A stretch of DNA of 40,919 nucleotides from CF-118 sp035689345. Its GTDB lineage: Bacteria > Chloroflexota > Dormibacteria > Dormibacterales > Dormibacteraceae. The position numbers and the translations under genes are program-made. The stretch's first letter is position 1, and every line of letters begins with the position of its first letter. The stretch covers positions 1 through 40,919 of the forward strand of contig DASSLR010000024.1 in the NCBI GenBank assembly GCA_035689345.1, written 5' to 3'. Shown piece after piece: positions 24,634-32,205 of the stretch. The notes beneath the pieces are model-generated. The model was not told the origin of the DNA and searched no databases. It was given only the letters and a program-made list of their open reading frames with translations.

Positions 24634-25919
24634 TACATCAGAAGCCGGAAGTGCTGCTGGCCGAAGTAGATGAGGTACGGGTCGACGCCCACCATGGCGG
24701 CGAGAGTGGTCGCGCTGTGCACGAAGAAGAGGTTGATCGTGGGTACGTACCAGATCGCGGCGAAGACGATGATCAGCGCAAAGGTGCTCACCTGGGCGGC
24801 TGCCGCCTGGATGGAATAGGGCAGCCACGGGCGGAGAATTCCGAAGCCGTCGAGGGGCGGCACCGGCACGAGGTTGAGCACGAACGCATACATCTCGACG
24901 AAGGCCAGGACGGACATCGCCTCGTAGAAGAGCACCGTGTCAGGCCGCACCAGCCCGAGCCAGTACGAGGCGACGACGATCAGCGAGATGAACAGGCCGC
25001 AAAGCAGCGTGCCGATGGGCCCGGCCAGCGAGACGGCGGAATCCCACCAGCGGCTGCGCAGCGCGCCGCGATTGATGTACACGGCTCCGCCGGGCAGCGC
25101 GATTCCACCGAGGAGCAGGAACGCCGCCGGGAACACGATGCTCATCAGGAAGTTCGTGTAGCGCAGCGGGTCGAGAGTCAGGTACCCGGATGAGACAACT
25201 CCGCGGTCACCGCCGAGGTAGGCGACGAACGCATGGCAGAACTCGTGAATGCAGACCGTCGCGATCCAGCCGCTCACCACGAAGACGAGGGTCAGCACTC
25301 CGACCCCTGACGGGATCACGTCGAGCCAGAGAAGGGCGCCCGCGACGACGGTCACCGCGACGATGACGAGAAAGACAGGGCTCACGGTCAGCACGCCGCG
25401 CAGCCTCGGCAGCGGGCGCCGCCGCAGCGCGCGGTCGGGCGCCTGATTTCCGGCGGAAGGTGCACCCGCCACCGGCGCCTCCGCTCTGACGCCTGTTTGC
25501 AGGTGGCGGCGCAGGTCGTACATCGTGAGGCCCGACTTCTGCAGGGCCGCCGAGGTCGCCGGCGAATCGGAGTAGAGCAGGGCCAGCAGCAGGTGGATCG
25601 AGTCGACCTGGTAGTGGCCGAGCACCTGGGCCTCGCGATTGGCGTTGACGAGCAGCTGGCGCAAAGGTGGGGTCGCGGCCACCCCGTCGGCCGGCAGGGC
25701 CGCGGCCACGGCGGCCGGGTCGGAGCCCAGCGCGCGGAGCGTCGTCACCGCGAGCGAGCCGCGGTTCGAGAGGACTGCGTGCAGCACGTCGACGGGACTC
25801 GATTCGCCGGCGCCACGGCGAGCCGCTTCACCGGCGGCGCGCTCGAGGTCCTCGCGCGCAGCCCGAGTGAGCGGAATGTCCGCGGATGCTCGATCGAGGG
25901 CGATGGTTGCGGCCGGCAT
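24633..25919 (-). CDS. Clp N-domain fused to a site-2-type membrane metalloprotease (M50)
   Basis: The 428-residue protein combines two parts. Residues about 19-141 look like the double Clp N-domain (REDLERAAGEAARRGAGESS, PVDVLHAVLSNRGS, then LLVNANREAQVLGHYQVDSIHLLLALL). Residues about 175-428 are a multi-span intramembrane protease with HEFCH (225-229) as zinc site and NLVPVPPLDG (349-358) giving the third ligand. Site-2 proteases cut membrane-anchored substrates; a Clp N-domain normally presents substrates or adaptors to ClpC or ClpB. I infer recognition of a Clp-type adaptor by the protease. ATG at 25919 is five bases after the rlmB stop. Confidence 0.88.
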   Translation of the reverse strand: MPAATIALDRASADIPLTRAAREDLERAAGEAARRGAGESSPVDVLHAVLSNRGSLAVTTLRALGSDPAAVAAALPADGVAATPPLRQLLVNANREAQVLGHYQVDSIHLLLALLYSDSPATSAALQKSGLTMYDLRRHLQTGVRAEAPVAGAPSAGNQAPDRALRRRPLPRLRGVLTVSPVFLVIVAVTVVAGALLWLDVIPSGVGVLTLVFVVSGWIATVCIHEFCHAFVAYLGGDRGVVSSGYLTLDPLRYTNFLMSIVFPAAFLLLGGIALPGGAVYINRGALRSRWWDSAVSLAGPIGTLLCGLFISLIVVASYWLGLVRPDTVLFYEAMSVLAFVEMYAFVLNLVPVPPLDGFGILRPWLPYSIQAAAAQVSTFALIIVFAAIWYVPTINLFFVHSATTLAAMVGVDPYLIYFGQQHFRLLM

Positions 25920-25924
25920 CCGGT

Positions 25925-26659
25925 TCAGTGTAGGGAGCGCTGCCGCGTGACCTCGTAGAGCAGAGCCGCGGCCGCGGCGGACGCGTTGAAGCTGCCGACA
26001 CGACCTTTGACAGGCAGGCGCAAGCGCACATCGCATCGCTCGAGCACGAGGCGATGCACGCCCGCGCCCTCACCGCCCACGACGACGCACACGCGCTGCG
26101 TGAGGTCGAAATCCCACGGCCACGTGTCGCCGCGCACGTCGAGGGCTGCGCACCAGAGTCCTGACCGCTTCACCTCCGCGATCGCGGACGGCATGCCCGA
26201 GACGCGGGCGATGGGCATGAGCTCGCTTGCGCCGGAGCTCGCCTTCACGGCCGCCGGAGAGATGGGCGCGCTGCGGTGCTCGGGCACGATCGCGCCGTCC
26301 GCACCCGCGACTTCCGCGCTGCGCAGGATCGCGCCGAGGTTCTGCGGATCCATGATCGAGTCCAGCGCGACGAGCAGGCTTGGCTGGGTCTCCAGCAGCT
26401 CCTTGAGGGACCACTCGCGGCGCGGCTTGAGCTCGGCGACCACGCCCTGGTGCACCGCGCCTCGCGCGATCTCCTCCAGGCGATCGGGCGGAACATGCTC
26501 GACCGGCGCCAGGCGCGCGAGCTCGTCGAGCCGCGGATCGTGCCCCAGCCCTGTGGCCTGCATCACCCGCAGCACGCGCCCCGCCCGCGCGGCTTCGAGC
26601 ACGGCGTTGCGGCCGTGGATGACGGCCGCGCCTTCCCCTCTCCCTCTGGGAGAGGCCAC
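25925..26659 (-). CDS. rlmB: 23S rRNA (guanosine-2'-O-)-methyltransferase RlmB, SpoU family
   Basis: The SpoU/TrmH motifs are present: NLGAILRSAEVAGADG (motif 1), VVVGGEGAGV (motif 2) and LPVKGRVGSFNASAAAAALL (motif 3), after a substrate-binding domain beginning VIHGRNAVLEA. RlmB methylates a conserved guanosine of 23S rRNA using S-adenosylmethionine. I chose GTG at 26659, giving 244 residues, close to the E. coli length. The upstream open frame is mostly a palindromic repeat (TLPSPRGTGERG) and then cysS in another frame. The true start could also be a little further downstream, since VIHGRNAV is where family similarity begins. Confidence 0.92.
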   Translation of the reverse strand: MASPRGRGEGAAVIHGRNAVLEAARAGRVLRVMQATGLGHDPRLDELARLAPVEHVPPDRLEEIARGAVHQGVVAELKPRREWSLKELLETQPSLLVALDSIMDPQNLGAILRSAEVAGADGAIVPEHRSAPISPAAVKASSGASELMPIARVSGMPSAIAEVKRSGLWCAALDVRGDTWPWDFDLTQRVCVVVGGEGAGVHRLVLERCDVRLRLPVKGRVGSFNASAAAAALLYEVTRQRSLH

Positions 26660-26700
26660 GCCCCTTTCCCCTGTCCCTCTGGGAGAGGGCAGGGTGAGGG
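26635..26700. repeat. REP-like palindromic repeat pair
   Basis: Two copies of a palindrome of the form CCCTCT-GGGAGAGG occur at about 26637-26655 and 26673-26689. They are followed by CAGGGTGAGGG, between cysS and rlmB and running into the 5' end of rlmB. The tail GGGAGAGGGCAGGGTGAGGG matches 40249-40268 at 19 of 20 bases. Such repeats are common intergenic elements in G+C-rich bacteria. Confidence 0.7.
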
Positions 26701-26717
26701 CCTTCCTCCGCCGTTCT

Positions 26718-28133
26718 TTACCCGGCACGTACGCGACGCCAGTGCACGCCGTCCTTCGTGTCCTCGAGCGCGATGCCTCGCTCGCGCAGTTGATCCCGGA
26801 TGCGGTCGGCGGTTGCGAAGTCGCGCGAGCGGCGCGCCTCCTCACGCTGTGCGATTAGCTGCTCGACCTCCGCCGCCAGCGCCGTTTCCGCGCCCGACAC
26901 GACGTCGACGTGCGCGTCGACCTCCGCGATCAGCAACAGCAGCTCGCGCGCGGCGGCCTCCCCCACCTCGCCGGCGTCGAGCGCCGCGTTCGCCTCGCGC
27001 AGTAGCTCGAACACGAGACCGATGCCCTGGGGCAGGTTGAGATCGTCGTCGAGTGCCTCGCGGTAGGCGCGTCGCACCTCGACCGCGCGCTCGGCCAGCC
27101 GCGAGCCCTCCTTGGGCGACACGGGCTGGCTGAGACGCCGGCTGAACTCCTGCAGGCGTCGCACCTGCTCGCCGGCCGCGTGCAGCGCCTCGTCGCTCAG
27201 GCGCAGGCGCGAGCGGTAGTGGGCGTTGGCGATCAGAAAGAACCGGATCGCGAGCGGGTCGTGCCCCGCGGCCACGAGGTCGCGCAGCGTCGTGAACCCG
27301 CCCGCGCTCTTCGACATCTTCTCGCCTGTCGCGTCGGCCAGATGCTCGGAGTGAAGCCAGAACCGCGAGAACTGCCTGTGGTTCGCGGCCTCGGACTGGG
27401 CGATCTCGTTTTCGTGGTGCGGAAACATGAGGTCCACGCCGCCTGCGTGGATGTCGAGCGTATCGCCGAGATACCGCTTGCTCATCGCCGAGCATTCGAT
27501 GTGCCAGCCCGGCCGGCCGCGGCCGAACGGCGCGTCCCAGGCCGCGCCGATGCCGTCGTCGCCGGGCTGCGCCTTCTTCCACAGCGCGAAATCGCTAACC
27601 GACTCCTTGTCGTACTTGTCAGTTGCGACCCGTGCGCCTGCCTTCAACCCGGCGCGGTCCAGGTGTGACAGCTCGCCGTAGTGGGGAAAGCTTGCGATCC
27701 GAAAGTACACATCGCCGTCGGCCACGTATGCGTTGCCGCGCTCGAGCAGCGTGGAGACCATGCGGATCATCTCTTCGATGTGCTCGGTCGCGCGCGGGTA
27801 GTGCTCGGCCGGGTGCACGCGCAGGGTCTTCATGTCCTCGAAGAAGGCCTCGGCGTAGGGCCGCGTGTAGTCCGCGATCGTGGTGCCCGCGTGCATAGCC
27901 TGGTCGAGGATGCGGTCGTCGATGTCGGTGATGTTCATCACGTGCGTGACCCGGAACCCCGACACCTGCAGGTGCCGGCGCAGGAGGTCGTAGAAGAGGA
28001 AGGCGCGAAGGTTGCCGACGTGCGCGTAGTTCCACACCGTCGGTCCGCACGTATACATGCGCACGTGCGCGTCTTCCAGCGGCTCGAACGCCTCCTTCGT
28101 CCCGCTCAGGGTGTTGTGCAGGCGCAGCGTCAC
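26718..28133 (-). CDS. cysS: Cysteinyl-tRNA synthetase
   Basis: This class I synthetase of 471 residues charges tRNA-Cys. It has CGPTVWNYAHVGN (29-41, the HIGH region as HVGN), the zinc site Cys29, Cys214 (WHIEC) and HHENE (239-243), and KMSKS (272-276). The C-terminal third carries the DALR-like helical domain. The GTG start at 28133 is one base after the ispF stop. The C-terminal end SRDFATADRIRDQLRERGI is typical of CysS. The arrangement ispF-cysS-rlmB matches the Firmicute order without gltX and cysE. Confidence 0.96.
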   Translation of the reverse strand: MTLRLHNTLSGTKEAFEPLEDAHVRMYTCGPTVWNYAHVGNLRAFLFYDLLRRHLQVSGFRVTHVMNITDIDDRILDQAMHAGTTIADYTRPYAEAFFEDMKTLRVHPAEHYPRATEHIEEMIRMVSTLLERGNAYVADGDVYFRIASFPHYGELSHLDRAGLKAGARVATDKYDKESVSDFALWKKAQPGDDGIGAAWDAPFGRGRPGWHIECSAMSKRYLGDTLDIHAGGVDLMFPHHENEIAQSEAANHRQFSRFWLHSEHLADATGEKMSKSAGGFTTLRDLVAAGHDPLAIRFFLIANAHYRSRLRLSDEALHAAGEQVRRLQEFSRRLSQPVSPKEGSRLAERAVEVRRAYREALDDDLNLPQGIGLVFELLREANAALDAGEVGEAAARELLLLIAEVDAHVDVVSGAETALAAEVEQLIAQREEARRSRDFATADRIRDQLRERGIALEDTKDGVHWRRVRAG

Positions 28134-28134
28134 T

Positions 28135-28608
28135 TCACGATTCGTCTATCAAAGCGACGGCGTGCGCGGCGATGCCTTCACCGGCGCCGAGCGCGCCGAT
28201 CTCCTCGGGCGACGTGGCCTTCACGCTCACCGCGCCGGCGTCCAGGCCGAGGCAGCGCGCGATGTTGCGGATCATCTCCTGGAGGTGAGGTCCGAGCCTT
28301 GGCGCCTGGGCGACCACGGTACTGTCGACGTTGACGACGCGATAGCCGGCGGTGGCCACCACGCGTGACGCCTCCGCCAGGAGGTCGAGGCTCGACGCGC
28401 CGCGGTAGCGCGCGTCGTCCGGCGGGAAGTGCGCGCCGATGTCGCCGAGGCCGGCGGCGCCGAGCAGCGAATCGATCACCGCGTGCGTGAGGACGTCCGC
28501 GTCGGAATGGCCGTCGAGGCCTTTCGCGTGCTCGATGCGCACGCCCCCGATGATCAGCGCCCGCCCCTCGCGCAGCGGGTGCACGTCGTAGCCGACGCCG
28601 ACCCTCAT
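28135..28608 (-). CDS. ispF: 2-C-methyl-D-erythritol 2,4-cyclodiphosphate synthase
   Basis: IspF makes the cyclic diphosphate of the non-mevalonate isoprenoid pathway. The 157-residue protein has the zinc ligands Asp8, His10 (GYDVHP) and His42 (DGHSDADVLTHAV), the GLGDIGAHFPPDD loop and a C-terminal KATSPEEIGALGAGEGIAAHA. I chose ATG at 28608 because MRVGVGYDVHPL is the normal family start; the frame is open further upstream without family similarity. It ends one base before cysS. Confidence 0.96.
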   Translation of the reverse strand: MRVGVGYDVHPLREGRALIIGGVRIEHAKGLDGHSDADVLTHAVIDSLLGAAGLGDIGAHFPPDDARYRGASSLDLLAEASRVVATAGYRVVNVDSTVVAQAPRLGPHLQEMIRNIARCLGLDAGAVSVKATSPEEIGALGAGEGIAAHAVALIDES

Positions 28609-28821
28609 CAGGCTGAGGCCCGTTGTCCGGTTGCTGGGATCCGCCGCATATTTCGCGGCATCGGCGGCCCGAGCCAAGGAAAGGGTGGCGCAAGGAGGAG
28701 CGCATTCCTGCGGGGTCCCCGCGCTGTGGCCGCGGGGGCAGCGAGCGCCGGGCCCCTTGACGCAGGCTTCAGCGCCGAAGCCGCCCGGCCGCCTAGGACG
28801 CGAAGATGCAAAGAGCCTCGG
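28609..28821. other. Gap between ispD and ispF with G+C-rich inverted repeats
   Basis: This 213-base gap is the largest in the minus-strand block. It holds a GCGGGG-T-CCCCGC palindrome and a GCCGC...GCGGC stem near the ispF side, but no convincing gene, promoter or T-run terminator. It may be a mobile or repeat relic or contain an internal promoter for ispF. Confidence 0.4.
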
Positions 28822-29517
28822 CTACCGGACAACGTGTTCTTGTTCTTTGATCAGCGCTTCGACGACCCCGAAGTCTTCCGGCGTGGTGAGCTTGACGTTC
28901 GACGGCTCACCCTCGACAACGGTGACCGCGTGGCCGCTGGCGGCCACGAGCTGCGCGTCGTCGTCGCCGACCAGCCCCGCGTCGGCCGCCTCGCGATGCG
29001 CACGCGCCAGCACGCTGTAGGCGAAGCCTTGCGGTGTCTGGGCGAGCACGATGCGCGAACGGTCCAGGCTCTCCACCAGCAGGTGGCCCTCGATGCGCTT
29101 GACCGCATCGCGCGGCGCGATCGCGGGGAACGCCGCGCCGGACTCCATCGCCGCGGCGAGCACTCGGCGGACGAGCGCGGGCGAAGCCAGCGGCCTGGCT
29201 GCGTCGTGCACCAGCACGTAGTCGCACTCGCCGAGCGCGGCGATGCCGGCGCGCACCGAAGCCTGGCGGCTCTCGCCGCCCGGCCGCACCGTCACAGGCT
29301 TGGCCGGGTGCAGCGCCGCCACCTCCTGCTCGGCGTTCTCGAGGCGGCTCGGCGGTCCGACGACCACGATCCGGTCCACCTCCTCGAGTCCGAGAAACAG
29401 CTCGACCACGCGTGCCAGGGTCGTGCGCCCGTGCAGCCGCACGAGCGCTTTGCTTCCGCGACCGAGGCGCGACCCGGAGCCGGCGGCGGCGACGATCACA
29501 CCGACGGAGGCCGTCAC
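28822..29517 (-). CDS. ispD: 2-C-methyl-D-erythritol 4-phosphate cytidylyltransferase
   Basis: IspD activates methylerythritol phosphate with CTP, two steps before IspF. The 231 residues show the nucleotidyltransferase start VIVAAAGSGSRLG with the following lysine (Lys23), VLVHDAARPL, APRDAVKRI, LAQTPQGF and SNVKLTTPED. GTG at 29517 overlaps the stop of the PIN/TRAM gene by four bases (GTGA) and gives the family length. The much longer open frame upstream of this GTG is a shadow of the PIN/TRAM gene. Confidence 0.95.
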   Translation of the reverse strand: MTASVGVIVAAAGSGSRLGRGSKALVRLHGRTTLARVVELFLGLEEVDRIVVVGPPSRLENAEQEVAALHPAKPVTVRPGGESRQASVRAGIAALGECDYVLVHDAARPLASPALVRRVLAAAMESGAAFPAIAPRDAVKRIEGHLLVESLDRSRIVLAQTPQGFAYSVLARAHREAADAGLVGDDDAQLVAASGHAVTVVEGEPSNVKLTTPEDFGVVEALIKEQEHVVR

Positions 29518-30596
29518 CCGCTTGCCTCCTCGTGGCCGCGGTTGCGCGAACCGCGGCGGCCATCCTGGCCCATCGGCTCGGCGAAGATCATCCGTCCTGC
29601 CGACGTCTGGATCACCGATGTGACCACCGCGGTGATCGTCTGGTTGATCAGCCGGCGACCGTTCTGGACGACGACCATCGTGCCGTCGTCGAGGCTTCCG
29701 ACGCCCTGCCCCGGCTCCTTGCCCTCGCGCGCGATGGTGACCATGATCTCCTCGCCCGGGATGGCGACCGGCCGCATCGCCTGCGCCAGCTCGTTGAGGT
29801 TGAGCACGACCACTCCCTCGAGGCGCGCGATCCGGTTGAGGTTGAAGTCGTTGGTCATGATGCCCCAACCGCGCCGCTTGGCTGTGCGCACGAGGTGCGA
29901 ATCGATCTCGGTGGTAGGCGTGGCGTCGTCGTCGACCACCTCGAGGTTGATGCCCGGCCATTTCTGCATGTCGGTCAGCACGTCGAGCCCGCGCCGGCCG
30001 CGCCGCCGGCGCATCGCGTCCGCCGAGTCGGCGACGAGCTGCAGCTCACGCAGCACCGAGCTGAGGATCACGAGCGGCATGTCGAGAAAGCCCGTCTTGG
30101 CGATGTCGAGGATGCGGCCGTCGATGATCACGGATGTGTCGAGCAGGACCGCGGGGATCCGGCGCGCCGGCCTGTCCGCCGGGCCGCCGAAGAAGAGCGC
30201 CGCCAGCTCCGCCCGCCGGCTCACGCCGACCGAAGCGCCAAGGGCCGCCAGCAGCAGCGCGAGGATGAATGAGAGCCAGTAACCGAGCGGCACGTCGCGC
30301 ACGAAGAAGCCGACGAGCACGGCGATGACGAGGCCGACGACCATGCCCAGCAGGCCGCTGAGCAGGTCGGGCAGCGGAGTGTTGAGGATGCGCTGGTTGA
30401 ATCCACGCCAGCCGCCCATCACGTATGGGGTGCCGAGGTAGGCGAAGATCATGCCTTCCAGAGTCGTCAGGGTGATCAGGACCCATCCCTGGTGCGTGAT
30501 GCCCGACAGACGGACCAGCACGTAGCCGAGGACGAAACCACCGACGACTCCGATCCCCAACCCCACTCGCAGGGCGAGGGCATCGGAACGCTTCAA
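29514..30596 (-). CDS. PIN/TRAM-domain membrane protein (YacL family)
   Basis: The 360-residue protein has about four transmembrane helices (residues about 8-30, 38-58, 77-99 and 105-125). Then follows a PIN nuclease domain starting AVLLDTSVIIDGRI with further acidic residues in TEIDSHLVRTAKR and IMTNDFNLN, and a C-terminal TRAM domain (VAIPGEEIMVTIAREG...GVGSLDDGTMVVV). The family is membrane-tethered and presumably acts on RNA. The start is TTG at 30596 with GAGGAGG about nine bases before it. It stands between radA and ispD, as yacL does in Bacillus. Confidence 0.92.
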   Translation of the reverse strand: MKRSDALALRVGLGIGVVGGFVLGYVLVRLSGITHQGWVLITLTTLEGMIFAYLGTPYVMGGWRGFNQRILNTPLPDLLSGLLGMVVGLVIAVLVGFFVRDVPLGYWLSFILALLLAALGASVGVSRRAELAALFFGGPADRPARRIPAVLLDTSVIIDGRILDIAKTGFLDMPLVILSSVLRELQLVADSADAMRRRRGRRGLDVLTDMQKWPGINLEVVDDDATPTTEIDSHLVRTAKRRGWGIMTNDFNLNRIARLEGVVVLNLNELAQAMRPVAIPGEEIMVTIAREGKEPGQGVGSLDDGTMVVVQNGRRLINQTITAVVTSVIQTSAGRMIFAEPMGQDGRRGSRNRGHEEASG

Positions 30597-30609
30597 GGGA
30601 CGAACCTCC

Positions 30610-32046
30610 TCAGGAGACCGGGACCGCGGCCTCCTCTATGTATTCGCCGGAATGGATGTGATTAGGAAAGAGGGCGGAGATGGCCTCCGCCAGGGTCCGG
30701 ACCTCGGTGATCGCGAGGCCGGCCGGCCGCCCGGTCCGTGAACCGGACGGAATCAAAGCGCGCGTGAAGCCATGCCGCGCCGCCTCCTGGAGGCGGCGTT
30801 CGGTCTGGCTGACGCGACGCACCTCGCCCGCCAACCCGAGCTCCCCGAGGACGACCAGCCCTTCCGGCAGGGGCAGGCTCCTCTGGTTGCCCGCGATCGA
30901 CAGCGCGAGCCCGAGATCGGCGGCCGGCTCCGTGATGCGGATACCGCCCGCCACGTTGACGAAGACGTCGTGCTGGCCGAGAGGGGTCTTCCCCCTCCGG
31001 TCGAGCACGGCCAGGAGCATGTGCACTCGGTTCAGGTCGAACCCGTTCGCGACGCGGCGCGGCGGGTAGTTGTTGTTGGCCTTGTTGACCAGGCTCTGGA
31101 TCTCGATCAGCAGCGGTCGCGTGCCTTCCATGACGACGACGACCGCGGTGCCCGCCGCCGCGGTGCCGGCCTGGTTCAGCATCGCCGCCGACGGGTCGGG
31201 CACCTCCTCGAGCCCGCGCTCGCCCATGGCGAAGACGCCGATCTCCTCGGCCGATCCGAAGCGGTTCTTCATCGCCCGCAGGAGCCTCAGCTCCTGCCGG
31301 CGGTCGCCTTCGAGGTACAGCACTGTGTCAACGATATGCTCCAGGACCCTCGGTCCGGCTATCGCTCCCTCTTTCGTCACGTGCCCGACCAGGAACACCG
31401 GCACCCCGGTCTCCTTGGCCAGGCGCATGAGCCGGGCGGCGGACTCGCGCACCTGGGTGACGCTTCCCGCGCTGCCGGAGACGGCCCCGTCGGCCACGGT
31501 CTGGATGGAGTCGATGATCGCCAGCTGCGGCGCCTCGCCGGCGATCACGTCGCAGATCGCGTCGAGGTCGTTCTCCGCCATCAGGAGGATGCGCGGGTCG
31601 AGCGCGTCGAGCCGGGCCGCCCGCATCTGCACCTGCTGGTTGGATTCCTCGCCGGAGACGTAGAGCACCTTGGCGCCCCCGCCGGTGGCCACCTGGTGGG
31701 CGGCATGCATCAGCAGGGTCGACTTCCCGACCCCAGGTTCGCCCCCCACGAGCACGAGGCTGCCGGGCACTATCCCCCCGCCGAGCACGCGGTTGAGCTC
31801 GCCCCAGGCCAGGCGCACCCGAGGAGCCGCGTCGGAGGAGATCTGAGTCACCGGAACAGGCTTCGCCGAGGATCCGCCGGAGGTGCCGGCGCGCCGCGAC
31901 TCCGGCGGCTTGCGGCGTCCGGGCTCCTTTTTGACCTCGAACTCCTGGAGCGTGTTCCAGGCGTGGCAGTACGGGCACTGGCCCGCCCAGCGCAGCGTTT
32001 CGCCGCCGCACTGGGCGCAGACGAAGGTCACCGAGGAGCGCGGCAT
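30610..32046 (-). CDS. radA: DNA repair protein RadA (Sms)
   Basis: RadA is a RecA-like helicase acting on recombination intermediates. The 478 residues have a zinc finger (Cys10, Cys13, Cys24, Cys27 in CAQCGGETLRWAGQCPYC), Walker A GGEPGVGKST (101-110), Walker B LAIIDS (175-180), the RadA motif KNRFG (260-264) and a Lon-protease-like C-terminal domain (GGIRITEPAADLGLALSI). I chose ATG at 32046 (MPRSSVTFVCAQCGG), the usual start next to the zinc finger. It is the first gene of the long minus-strand block. Confidence 0.96.
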   Translation of the reverse strand: MPRSSVTFVCAQCGGETLRWAGQCPYCHAWNTLQEFEVKKEPGRRKPPESRRAGTSGGSSAKPVPVTQISSDAAPRVRLAWGELNRVLGGGIVPGSLVLVGGEPGVGKSTLLMHAAHQVATGGGAKVLYVSGEESNQQVQMRAARLDALDPRILLMAENDLDAICDVIAGEAPQLAIIDSIQTVADGAVSGSAGSVTQVRESAARLMRLAKETGVPVFLVGHVTKEGAIAGPRVLEHIVDTVLYLEGDRRQELRLLRAMKNRFGSAEEIGVFAMGERGLEEVPDPSAAMLNQAGTAAAGTAVVVVMEGTRPLLIEIQSLVNKANNNYPPRRVANGFDLNRVHMLLAVLDRRGKTPLGQHDVFVNVAGGIRITEPAADLGLALSIAGNQRSLPLPEGLVVLGELGLAGEVRRVSQTERRLQEAARHGFTRALIPSGSRTGRPAGLAITEVRTLAEAISALFPNHIHSGEYIEEAAVPVS

Positions 32047-32054
32047 GATCCCAC

Positions 32055-32076
32055 TTTGGGGCGCGGCGGCCCCAAA
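32055..32076 (-). promoter_or_regulatory. Hairpin next to the radA ribosome-binding region
   Basis: TTTGGGGC (32076-32069 on the minus strand reading) and GCCCCAAA (32062-32055) pair with a 6-base loop, ending about eight bases before the radA ATG. It could limit ribosome access. No LexA-type box was seen. Confidence 0.4.
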
Positions 32077-32090
32077 TTCAAGTTGGGGCG

Positions 32091-32128
32091 TAAACAAAGC
32101 GCCACCCCGGGGGTAGTCAGGGTGGCGC
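32091..32128 (-). terminator. Terminator-like hairpin between radA and the PLP gene
   Basis: GCGCCACCC and GGGTGGCGC (arms at 32120-32128 and 32099-32107) form a 9-bp stem with a 12-base loop, followed on the minus strand by TTTGTTTA. It could stop antisense transcription arriving from the RDD gene, or attenuate a transcript leading to radA. Confidence 0.4.
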
Positions 32129-32147
32129 CGTAAGCCTGGGAGGACCC

Positions 32148-32185
32148 GGACACACCGGTGTCCCTCGTGAAATAAAACGCACGAG
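32148..32185 (+). promoter_or_regulatory. Two adjacent hairpins upstream of the PLP enzyme gene
   Basis: GGACAC-ACCG-GTGTCC (32148-32163) is followed at once by CTCGTG-aaataaaacg-CACGAG (32164-32185), just before the TTG start at 32206. The A+T-rich loop stands out in this G+C-rich DNA. These may be leader structures or an operator; no promoter hexamers could be fixed. Confidence 0.35.
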
Positions 32186-32205
32186 ACAGGGAAAAGCTAC
32201 GTTTC

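Noticed and set aside
29518..29961. N-terminal extension of IspD
   Set aside because: It is the PIN/TRAM gene in another frame; IspD starts at GTG 29517.
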